Source of the DNA: Nemertoderma westbladi
Taxonomy: Eukaryota > Xenacoelomorpha > Nemertodermatida > Nemertodermatidae
Direction of reading: 5' to 3'
Length of the DNA stretch: 43,054 nt
Assembly: GCA_032718475.1 (NCBI GenBank)
Contig: JAUCBJ010004665.1
Coordinates: 1 to 43,054, forward strand
Positions 32,001 through 43,054 of the stretch are shown in pieces. The notes under the pieces were generated by a model. The model was given only the letters and a program-made list of their open reading frames with translations, did not search any database and was not told the origin of the DNA. Position numbers and translations under genes: made by a program. The first letter of the stretch is position 1. Each line of letters opens with the position of its first letter.

Positions 32001-35000
32001 ACCGACCTTATGTATCAATAATTTTATTCACTAAGACCGACCTTATGTATCAATAATTTTATTTACTAAGACCGACCTTATGTATCAATAATTTTATTTA
32101 CTAAGACCGACCTTATGTATCAATAATTTTATTTACTAAGACCGACCTTATGTATCAATAATTTTATTTACTAAGACCGACCTTATGTATCAATAATTTT
32201 ATTCACTAAGACCGACCTTATGTATCAATAATTTTATTTACTAAGACCGACCTTATGTATCAATAATTTTATTCACTAAGACCGACCTAATGTATCAATA
32301 ATTTTATTTACTAAGACCGACCTTATGTATCAATAATTTTATTCACTAAGACCGACCTTATGTATCAATAATTTTATTCACTAAGACCGACCTTATGTAT
32401 CAATAATTTTATTTACTAAGACCGACCTTATGTATCAATAATATTATTTACTAAGACCGACCTTATGTATCAATAATTTTATTCACTAAGACCGACCTTA
32501 TGTATCAATAATTTTATTTACTAAGACCGACCTTATGTATCAATAATATTATTTACTAAGACCGACCTTATGTATCAATAATTTTATTCACTAAGACCGA
32601 CCTTATGTATCAATAATTTTATTTACTAAGACCGACCTTATGTATCAATAATATTATTTACTAAGACCGACCTTATGTATCAATAATTTTATTTACTAAG
32701 ACCGACCTTATGTATCAATAATTTTATTCACTAAGACCGACCTTATGTATCAATAATTTTATTTACTAAGACCGATCTTATGTATCAATAATATTATTTA
32801 CTAAGACCGACCTTATGTATCAATAATTTTATTTACTAAGACCGACCTTATGTATCAATAATATTATTTACTAAGACCGACCTTATGTATCAATAATTTT
32901 ATTTACTAAGACCGACCTTATGTATCAATAATTTTATTCACTAAGACCGACCTTATGTATCAATAATTTTATTTACTAAGACCGATCTTATGTATCAATA
33001 ATATTATTTACTAAGACCGACCTTATGTATCAATAATTTTATTTACTAAGACCGACCTTATGTATCAATAATTTTATTTACTAAGACCGACCTTATGTAT
33101 CAATAATTTTATTCACTAAGACCGACCTTATGTATCAATAATTTTATTTACTAAGACCGATCTTATGTATCAATAATATTATTTACTAAGACCGACCTTA
33201 TGTATCAATAATTTTATTTACTAAGACCGACCTTATGTATCAATAATTTTATTCACTAAGACCGACCTTATGTATCAATAATTTTATTTACTAAGACCGA
33301 TCTTATGTATCAATAATTTTATTTACTAAGACCGACCTTATGTATCAATAATTTTATTTACTAAGACCGACCTTATGCATCAATAATTTTATTTACTAAG
33401 ACCGACCTTATGTATCAATAATTTTATTTACTAAGACCGACCTTATGCATCAATAATTTTATTTACTAAGACCGACCTTATGTATCAATAATTTTATTTA
33501 CTAAGACCGACCTTATGCATCAATAATTTTATTCACTAAGACCGACCTTATGTATCAATAATTTTATTCACTAAGACCGACCTTATGTATCAATAATTTT
33601 ATTCACTAAGACCGACCTTATGCATCAATAATTTTATTCACTAAGACCGACCTTATGTATCAATAATTTTATTCACTAAGACCGACCTTATGTATCAATA
33701 ATTTTATTTACTAAGACCGACCTTATGTATCAATAATATTATTTACTAAGACCGACCTTATGTATCAATAATTTTATTTACTAAGACCGACCTTATGCAT
33801 CAATAATTGTATTCACTAAGACCGACCTTATGTATCAATAATTGTATTCACTAAGACCGACCTTATGTATCAATAATTTTATTTACTAAGACCGACCTTA
33901 TGTATCAATAATTTTATTTACTAAGACCGACCTTATGTATCAATAATTTTATTTACTAAGACCGACCTTATGTATCAATAATTTTATTTACTAAGACCGA
34001 CCTTATGTATCAATAATTTTATTCACTAAGACCGACCTTATGTATCAATAATTGTATTCACTAAGACCGACCTTATGCATCAATAATTTTATTCACTAAG
34101 ACCGACCTTATGTATCAATAATTTTATTCACTAAGACCGACCTTATGTATCAATAATTTTATTTACTAAGACCGACCTTATGTATCAATAATATTATTTA
34201 CTAAGACCGACCTTATGTATCAATAATTTTATTTACTAAGACCGACCTTATGCATCAATAATTGTATTCACTAAGACCGACCTTATGTATCAATAATTGT
34301 ATTCACTAAGACCGACCTTATGTATCAATAATTTTATTTACTAAGACCGACCTTATGCATCAATAATTGTATTCACTAAGACCGACCTTATGTATCAATA
34401 ATTGTATTCACTAAGACCGACCTTATGTATCAATAATTTTATTCACTAAGACCGACCTTATGTATCAATAATTTTATTTACTAAGACCGACCTTATGTAT
34501 CAATAATATTATTTACTAAGACCGACCTTATGTATCAATAATTTTATTTACTAAGACCGACCTTATGCATCAATAATTGTATTCACTAAGACCGACCTTA
34601 TGTATCAATAATTGTATTCACTAAGACCGACCTTATGTATCAATAATTTTATTTACTAAGACCGACCTTATGTATCAATAATTTTATTCACTAAGACCGA
34701 CCTTATGTATCAATAATTTTATTCACTAAGACCGACCTTATGTATCAATAATTTTATTTACTAAGACCGACCTTATGTATCAATAATTTTATTTACTAAG
34801 ACCGACCTTATGTATCAATAATTTTATTCACTAAGACCGACCTTATGTATCAATAATTTTATTTACTAAGACCGACCTTATGTATCAATAATTTTATTCA
34901 CTAAGACCGACCTTATGTATCAATAATTTTATTTACTAAGACCGACCTTATGTATCAATAATTTTATTTACTAAGACCGACCTTATGTATCAATAATTTT

Positions 35001-36819
35001 ATTTACTAAGACCAACCTTATGTATCAATAATTTTATTTACTAAGACCGACCTTATGTATCAATAATTTTATTCACTAAGACCGACCTTATGTATCAATA
35101 ATTTTATTTACTAAGACCGACCTTATGTATCAATAATTTTATTTACTAAGACCGACCTTATGTATCAATAATTTTATTCACTAAGACCGACCTTATGTAT
35201 CAATAATTTTATTCACTAAGACCGACCTTATGTATCAATAATTTTATTCACTAAGACCGACCTTATGTATCAATAATTTTATTTACTAAGACCGACCTTA
35301 TGTATCAATAATTTTATTTACTAAGACCGACCTTATGTATCAATAATTTTATTTACTAAGACCGACCTTATGTATCAATAATTTTATTTACTAAGACCGA
35401 CCTTATGTATCACTAATTTTATTCACTAAGACCGACTTATGTATCAATAATTTTATTCACTAAGACCGACTTATGTATCAATAATTTTATTCACTAAGAC
35501 CGACCTTATGTATCAATAATTTTATTTACTAAGACCGACCTTATGTATCACTAATTTTATTCACTAAGACCGACTTATGTATCAATAATTTTATTCACTA
35601 AGACCGACTTATGTATCAATAATTTTATTCACTAAGACCGACCTTATGTATCAATAATTTTATTTACTAAGACCGACCTTATGTATCAATAATTTTATTT
35701 ACTAAGACCGACCTTATGTATCAATAATTTTATTTACTAAGACCGACCTTATGTATCAATAATTTTATTTACTAAGACCGACCTTATGTATCACTAATTT
35801 TATTCACTAAGACCGACTTATGTATCAATAATTTTATTCACTAAGACCGACCTTATGTATCACTAATTTTATTCACTAAGACCGACCTTATGTATCAATA
35901 ATTTTATTTACTAAGACCGACCTTATGTATCAATAATTTTATTTACTAAGACCGACCTTATGTATCAATAATTTTATTTACTAAGACCGACCTTATGTAT
36001 CAATAATTTTATTTACTAAGACCGACCTTATGTATCACTAATTTTATTCACTAAGACCGACTTATGTATCAATAATTTTATTCACTAAGACCGACCTTAT
36101 GTATCAATAATTTTATTCACTAAGACCGACCTTATGTATCAATAATTTTATTCACTAAGACCGACCTTATGTATCAATAATTTTATTTACTAAGACCGAC
36201 CTTATGTATCAATAATTTTATTTACTAAGACCGACCTTATGTATCAATAATTTTATTTACTAAGACCGACCTTATGTATCAATAATTTTATTTACTAAGA
36301 CCGACCTTATGTATCAATAATTTTATTTACTAAGACCGACCTTATGTATCAATAATTTTATTCACTAAGACCGACCTTATGTATCAATAATTTTATTCAC
36401 TAAGACCGACCTTATGTATCAATAATTTTATTTACTAAGACCGGCCTTATGTATCAATAATTTTATTTACTAAGACCGACTTATGTATCAATAATTTTAT
36501 TCACTAAGACCGACCTTATGTATCAATAATTTTATTTACTAAGACCGACCTTATGTATCAATAATTTTATTTACTAAGACCGACCTTATGTATCAATAAT
36601 TTTATTTACTAAGACCGACCTTATGTATCAATAATTTTATTTACTAAGACCGACCTTATGTATCAATAATTTTATTTACTAAGACCAACCTTATGTATCA
36701 ATAATTTTATTTACTAAGACCGACCTTATGTATCAATAATTTTATTTACTAAGACCGACCTTATGTATCAATAATTTTATTCACTAAGACCGACCTTATG
36801 TATCAATAATTTTATTTAC
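26031..36819. repeat. 35-bp satellite array, about 308 copies, 10.8 kb
   Basis: The unit reads ATAATTTTATTTACTAAGAC followed by CGACCTTATGTATCA. Diagnostic variants are TTCACT versus TTTACT, CCAACC versus CCGACC, ATGCAT, AATATT, AATTGT, and a 34-bp form with CCGACTTATG. Higher-order structure is visible: CCAACC units recur every 140 bp (4 units) at 29971, 30111, 30251 and 30391, and again at 30981, 31121 and 31261. A block of about 631 bp carrying the rare GTTATCAATAA and CCGAGCTTAAG variants is duplicated (27810/28441 and 27941/28572). No frame stays open, so it is non-coding satellite DNA. Confidence 0.97.
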
Positions 36820-37301
36820 ATTTGTTCGTTCGGCATTACATTTTAAATTATTAATAATAATAATAATATTATCTACAAACCTCACTAACATAGTTAAATT
36901 AACCAATAATGGAAACATATTGAAAAGGTAAATAAAATATCCGAGTAGTTCATGACCCCAAGCACCAAATATGTGTTTAATGGGTTTAAATTTTTTATTA
37001 ATTTATTAAATTCTAAATTCATTTAAAACATAAAAGGAAAGAAGCAGGTCACATTGGCGGTGTTTTCTAACCAAAACAATATACACAACTTTATATCATA
37101 TGCGACCAATTTGCACCACCATATAATAATGTAGAAGTTTATTCGTTGCAATTATTAAAACAATAAGCTGTTTGCTACAGCGTTAGTGCTGGTACTCCAT
37201 TACTACAGTGTATCCATTAAAAGACATAGTTAAATACGAGTAACAAAATATAAAACTTATAAAAAAAGCTTAAACTATCTAACAAATATAGCAGAGAGGT
37301 A
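36820..37301. other. Unique island between two satellites
   Basis: AT-rich, no gene recognised. It contains a (TAA)n run near 36850 and a copy of the dispersed motif (CTAACCAAAACAATATAC) at about 37069-37086. Confidence 0.5.
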
Positions 37302-40300
37302 AATGGGGTGGGTGGTATAGGGTATGATATGAAGGGTGTGGGTGTTATAGGGTATGATATGAAGGGTGTGGGTGGTATAGGGTATGATACGAAGGGTGTG
37401 GGTGGTATAGGGTATGATATGAAGGGTGTGGGTGGTATAGTGTATGATATGAAGGGTGTGGGTGGTATAGGGTATGATATGAATGGGGTGGGTGGTATAT
37501 GGTATGATATGAATGGGGTGGGTGGTATAGGGTATGATATGAAGGGGGTGGGTGGTATAGGGTATGATATGAAGGGTGTGGGTGGTATAGGGTATGATAC
37601 GAAGGGTGTGGGTGGTATAGGGTATGATATGAAGGGGGTGGGTGGTATAGGGTATGATATGAATGGGGTGGGTGGTATAGGGTATGATATGAAGAGTGTG
37701 GGTGGAATAGGGTATGATACGAAGGGTGTGGGTGGTATAGGGTATGATATGAAGGGTGTGGGTGGTATAGGGTATGATATGAAGGGTGTGGGTGGTATAG
37801 TGTATGATATGAAGGGTGTGGGTGGTATAGGGTATGATATGAATGGGGTGGGTGGTATATGGTATGATATGAATGGGGTGGGTGGTATAGGGTATGATAT
37901 GAAGGGGGTGGGTGGTATAGGGTATGATATGAAGGGTGTGGGTGGTATAGGGTATGATATGAAGGGTGTGGGTGGTATAGGGTATGATATGAAGGGTGTG
38001 GGTGGTATAGGGTATGATACGAAGGGTGTGGGTGGTATAGGGTATGATATGAAGGGTGTGGGTGGTATAGGGTATGATATGAAGGGTGTGGGTGGTATAG
38101 TGTATGATATGAAGGGTGTGGGTGGTATAGGGTATGATATGAATGGGGTGGGTGGTATATGGTATGATATGAATGGGGTGGGTGGTATAGGGTATGATAT
38201 GAAGGGGGTGGGTGGTATAGGGTATGATATGAAGGGTGTGGGTGGTATAGGGTATGATACGAAGGGTGTGGGTGGTATAGGGTATGATATGAAGGGGGTG
38301 GGTGGTATAGGGTATGATATGAATGGGGTGGGTGGTATAGGGTATGATATGAAGGGTGTGGGTGGTATAGGGTATGATATGAAGGGTGTGGGTGGTATAG
38401 GGTATGATACGAAGGGTGTGGGTGGTATAGGGTATGATATGAAGGGTGTGGGTGGTATAGGGTATGATACGAAGGGTGTGGGTGGTATAGGGTATGATAT
38501 GAAGGGGGTGGGTGGTATAGGGTATGATATGAATGGGGTGGGTGGTATAGGGTATGATATGAAGGGTGTGGGTGGTATAGGGTATGATACGAAGGGTGTG
38601 GGTGGTATAGGGTATGATATGAAGGGTGTGGGTGGAATAGGGTATGATACGAAGGGTGTGGGTGGTATAGGGTATGATATGAAGGGTGTGGGTGGTATAG
38701 GGTATGATATGAAGGGGGTGGGTGGTATAGGGTATGATATGAAGGGTGTGGGTGGTATAGGGTGTGAAATGAATGGGGTGGGTGGTATAGGGTATGATAT
38801 GAAGGGGGTGGGTGGTATAGGGTATGATATGAATGGGGTGGGTGGTATAGGGTATGATACGAAGGGTGTGGGTGGTATAGGGTATGATACGAAGGGTGTG
38901 GGTGGTATAGGGTGTGATATAAATGGGGTGGGTGGTATAGGGTATGATATGAAGGGTGTGGGTGGTATAGGGTATGATACGAAGGGTGTGGGTGGTATAG
39001 GGTGTGATATAAATGGGGTGGGTGGTATAGGGTATGATATGAAGGGTGTGGGTGGTATAGGGTATGATACGAAGGGTGTGGGTGGTATAGGGTATGATAT
39101 GAAGGGTGTGGGTGGTATAGGGTATGAGATGAAGGGTGTGGGTGGTATAGGGTATGATATGAAGGGTGTGGGTGGTATAGGGTATGATATGAAGGGGGTG
39201 GGTGGTATAGGGTATGATATGAATGGGGTGGGTGGTATAGGGTATGATATGAAGGGTGTGGGTGGTATAGGGTATGATATGGATGGGGTGGGTGGTATAT
39301 GGTATGATATGAAGGGGGTGGGTGGTATAGGGTATGATATGAAGGTTGTGGGTGGTATATGGTATGATATGAAGGGGGTGGGTGGTATAGGGTATGATAT
39401 GAAGGGTGTGGGTGGTATAGGGTATGATATGAAGGGTGTGGGTGGTATAGGGTATGATACGAAGGGTGTGGGTGGTATAGGGTATGATATGAAGGGTGTG
39501 GGTGGTATAGGGTATGATATGAAGGGTGTGGGTGGTATAGTGTATGATATGAAGGGTGTGGGTGGTATAGGGTATGATATGAATGGGGTGGGTGGTATAT
39601 GGTATGATATGAATGGGGTGGGTGGTATAGGGTATGATATGAAGGGGGTGGGTGGTATAGGGTATGATATGAAGGGTGTGGGTGGTATAGGGTATGATAT
39701 GAAGGGTGTGGGTGGTATAGGGTATGATATGAAGGGTGTGGGTGGTATAGGGTATGATATGAAGGGTGTGGGTGGTATAGTGTATGATATGAAGGGTGTG
39801 GGTGGTATAGGGTATGATATGAATGGGGTGGGTGGTATAGGGTATGATATGAATGGGGTGTGGGTGGTATAGGGTATGATACGAAGGGTGTGGGTGGTAT
39901 AGGGTATGATATGAAGGGTGTGGGTGGAATAGGGTATGATACGAAGGGTGTGGGTGGTATAGGGTATGATATGAAGGGTGTGGGTGGTATAGGGTATGAT
40001 ATGAAGGGGGTGGGTGGTATAGGGTATGATATGAAGGGTGTGGGTGGTATAGGGTATGATATGAAGGGTGTGGGTGGTATAGGGTATGATACGAAGGGTG
40101 TGGGTGGTATAGGGTATGATATGAAGGGTGTGGGTGGTATAGGGTATGATACGAAGGGTGTGGGTGGTATAGGGTGTGATATAAATGGGGTGGGTGGTAT
40201 AGGGTATGATATGAAGGGTGTGGGTGGTATAGGGTATGATACGAAGGGTGTGGGTGGTATAGGGTGTGATATAAATGGGGTGGGTGGTATAGGGTATGAT

Positions 40301-43054
40301 ATGAAGGGGGTGGGTGGTATAGGGTATGATATGAAGGGTGTGGGTGGTATAGGGTATGATATGAAGGGTGTGGGTGGTATAGGGTATGATACGAAGGGTG
40401 TGGGTGGTATAGGGTATGATATGAAGGGTGTGGGTGGTATAGGGTATGATACGAAGGGTGTGGGTGGTATAGGGTGTGATATAAATGGGGTGGGTGGTAT
40501 AGGGTATGATATGAAGGGTGTGGGTGGTATAGGGTATGATACGAAGGGTGTGGGTGGTATAGGGTGTGATATGAATGGGGTGGGTGGTATAGGGTATGAT
40601 ATGAAGGGTGTGGGTGGTATAGGGTATGATATGAAGGGTGTGGGTGGTATAGGGTATGATACGAAGGGTGTGGGTGGTATAGGGTATGATATGAAGGGTG
40701 TGGGTGGTATAGGGTATGATATGAATGGGGTGGGTGGTATAGGGTATGATATGAAGGGGGTGGGTGGTATAGGGTATGATATGAATGGGGTGGGTGGTAT
40801 AGGGTATGATATGAAGGGTGTGGGTGGTATAGGGTATGATACGAAGGGTGTGGGTGGTATAGGGTATGATATGAAGGGTGTGGGTGGAATAGGGTATGAT
40901 ACGAAGGGTGTGGGTGGTATAGGGTATGATATGAAGGGTGTGGGTGGTATAGGGTATGATATGAAGGGGGTGGGTGGTATAGGGTATGATATGAAGGGTG
41001 TGGGTGGTATAGGGTGTGAAATGAATGGGGTGGGTGGTATAGGGTATGATATGAAGGGGGTGGGTGGTATAGGGTATGATATGAATGGGGTGGGTGGTAT
41101 AGGGTATGATACGAAGGGTGTGGGTGGTATAGGGTATGATACGAAGGGTGTGGGTGGTATAGGGTGTGATATAAATGGGGTGGGTGGTATAGGGTATGAT
41201 ATGAAGGGTGTGGGTGGTATAGGGTATGATACGAAGGGTGTGGGTGGTATAGGGTGTGATATAAATGGGGTGGGTGGTATAGGGTATGATATGAAGGGTG
41301 TGGGTGGTATAGGGTATGATACGAAGGGTGTGGGTGGTATAGGGTATGATATGAAGGGTGTGGGTGGTATAGGGTATGAGATGAAGGGTGTGGGTGGTAT
41401 AGGGTATGATATGAAGGGTGTGGGTGGTATAGGGTATGATATGAAGGGGGTGGGTGGTATAGGGTATGATATGAATGGGGTGGGTGGTATAGGGTATGAT
41501 ATGAAGGGTGTGGGTGGTATAGGGTATGATATGGATGGGGTGGGTGGTATATGGTATGATATGAAGGGGGTGGGTGGTATAGGGTATGATATGAAGGGTG
41601 TGGGTGGTATATGGTATGATATGAAGGGGGTGGGTGGTATAGGGTATGATATGAAGGGTGTGGGTGGTATAGGGTATGATATGAAGGGTGTGGGTGGTAT
41701 AGGGTATGATACGAAGGGTGTGGGTGGTATAGGGTATGATATGAAGGGTGTGGGTGGTATAGGGTATGATATGAAGGGTGTGGGTGGTATAGTGTATGAT
41801 ATGAAGGGTGTGGGTGGTATAGGGTATGATATGAATGGGGTGGGTGGTATATGGTATGATATGAATGGGGTGGGTGGTATAGGGTATGATATGAAGGGGG
41901 TGGGTGGTATAGGGTATGATATGAAGGGTGTGGGTGGTATAGGGTATGATATGAAGGGTGTGGGTGGTATAGGGTATGATATGAAGGGTGTGGGTGGTAT
42001 AGGGTATGATATGAAGGGTGTGGGTGGTATAGTGTAGGATATGAAGGGTGTGGGTGGTATAGGGTATGATATGAATGGGGTGGGTGGTATAGGGTATGAT
42101 ATGAATGGGGTGTGGGTGGTATAGGGTATGATACGAAGGGTGTGGGTGGTATAGGGTATGATATGAAGGGTGTGGGTGGAATAGGGTATGATACGAAGGG
42201 TGTGGGTGGTATAGGGTATGATATGAAGGGTGTGGGTGGTATAGGGTATGATATGAAGGGGGTGGGTGGTATAGGGTATGATATGAAGGGTGTGGGTGGT
42301 ATAGGGTGTGAAATGAATGGGGTGGGTGGTATAGGGTATGATATGAAGGGGGTGGGTGGTATAGGGTATGATATGAATGGGGTGGGTGGTATAGGGTATG
42401 ATACGAAGGGTGTGGGTGGTATAGGGTATGATACGAAGGGTGTGGGTGGTATAGGGTGTGATATAAATGGGGTGGGTGGTATAGGGTATGATATGAAGGG
42501 TGTGGGTGGTATAGGGTATGATACGAAGGGTGTGGGTGGTATAGGGTGTGATATAAATGGGGTGGGTGGTATAGGGTATGATATGAAGGGTGTGGGTGGT
42601 ATAGGGTATGATACGAAGGGTGTGGGTGGTATAGGGTATGATATGAAGGGTGTGGGTGGTATAGGGTATGAGATGAAGGGTGTGGGTGGTATAGGGTATG
42701 ATATGAATGGGGTGGGTGGTATAGGGTATGATATGAAGGGTGTGGGTGGTATAGGGTATGATATGGATGGGGTGGGTGGTATATGGTATGATATGAAGGG
42801 GGTGGGTGGTATAGGGTATGATATGAAGGGTGTGGGTGGTATATGGTATGATATGAAGGGGGTGGGTGGTATAGGGTATGATATGAAGGGTGTGGGTGGT
42901 ATAGGGTATGATATGAAGGGAGTGGGTGGTATAGGGTATGATATGAAGGGTGTGGGTGGTATAGGGTATGATATGAAGGGGGTGGGTGGTATAGGGTATG
43001 ATATGAAGGGTGTGGGTGGTATAGGGTATGATATGAAGGGGGTGGGTGGTGTTA
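37302..43054 (+). repeat. 30-bp G/T-rich satellite, about 190 copies, continuing past the window edge
   Basis: The unit is GGGTATGATATGAAGGGTGT followed by GGGTGGTATA. The plus strand is almost free of C (only in the GATACGAAG variant). GGG tracts occur several per unit, giving G-quadruplex potential. The unit length is a multiple of 3 with no stop in one frame. Long open frames (854 and 725 codons, GGIGYDMKGV-type repeats) therefore appear at 37308-39872 and 39860-42037. They are broken by 32-bp units at about 39841 and 42093 and by a TAG at about 42036, and have no other protein features, so I do not call a gene. A higher-order period of 2252 bp is present. Confidence 0.95.

Noticed and set aside
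26031-36819. CRISPR-like regular spacing.
   Set aside because: The units are contiguous with no unique spacers and the context is eukaryotic; this is a satellite.

Overview
The window looks like repeat-dense, AT-rich nuclear DNA from an invertebrate animal. It carries fibrinogen-related domain (FReD) proteins of the animal lectin-like type, 3' ends of an animal-type non-LTR retrotransposon, tRNA-derived repeats, and several kilobase-scale satellite arrays. There are no operons or bacterial start signals. The phylum cannot be fixed from the sequence; molluscs, cnidarians and tunicates would all fit. More than half of the 43 kb is tandem repeat.

Layout. 1-2250: unique AT-rich DNA with two inverted-repeat elements that appear to have target-site duplications, plus a GA/poly-G tract. 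2251-5966: a 66-bp minisatellite of about 56 copies. 5967-9230: short palindromes, a foldback element (7234-7549), a possible spliced exon, a LINE 3' end on the minus strand, and a hairpin element with a tRNA-like core (8997-9164). 9231-22697: the biological core, a tandemly duplicated block. Each copy holds a 55-bp satellite, a 1.2-kb spacer, FReD gene type A, FReD gene type B and a 1.1-kb transposon-derived spacer. 22698-26030: a short unrecognised ORF, a 53-bp repeat with an inverted partner, a second LINE 3' end (plus strand) and a 22-bp repeat. 26031-36819: a 35-bp satellite of about 308 copies with higher-order structure. 37302-43054: a G/T-rich 30-bp satellite of about 190 copies that runs to the window edge.

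Genes. Four FReD genes lie head to tail on the minus strand. All share a plan without a signal peptide: a tyrosine-bearing cytoplasmic tail, a charged RRW/RRWW stop, one transmembrane helix, a coiled-coil-like stalk and a C-terminal FReD, that is, type II membrane receptors. The two A genes (11837-12877 and 18413-20233) have complete FReDs without introns. The second has its tail expanded to twelve 19-residue tyrosine repeats. Both B genes lose the FReD at the same codon. In one the missing half is replaced by a 29-bp minisatellite that is open in all frames. The other is a pseudogene with two opposite 2-bp indels.

The most interesting hypothesis is a rapidly evolving family of membrane FReD receptors, possibly for innate recognition or self/non-self sensing. 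Its tails, ectodomains and copy number are being remodelled by minisatellites and unequal exchange. The architecture and duplication are visible directly; the recognition role is inference.
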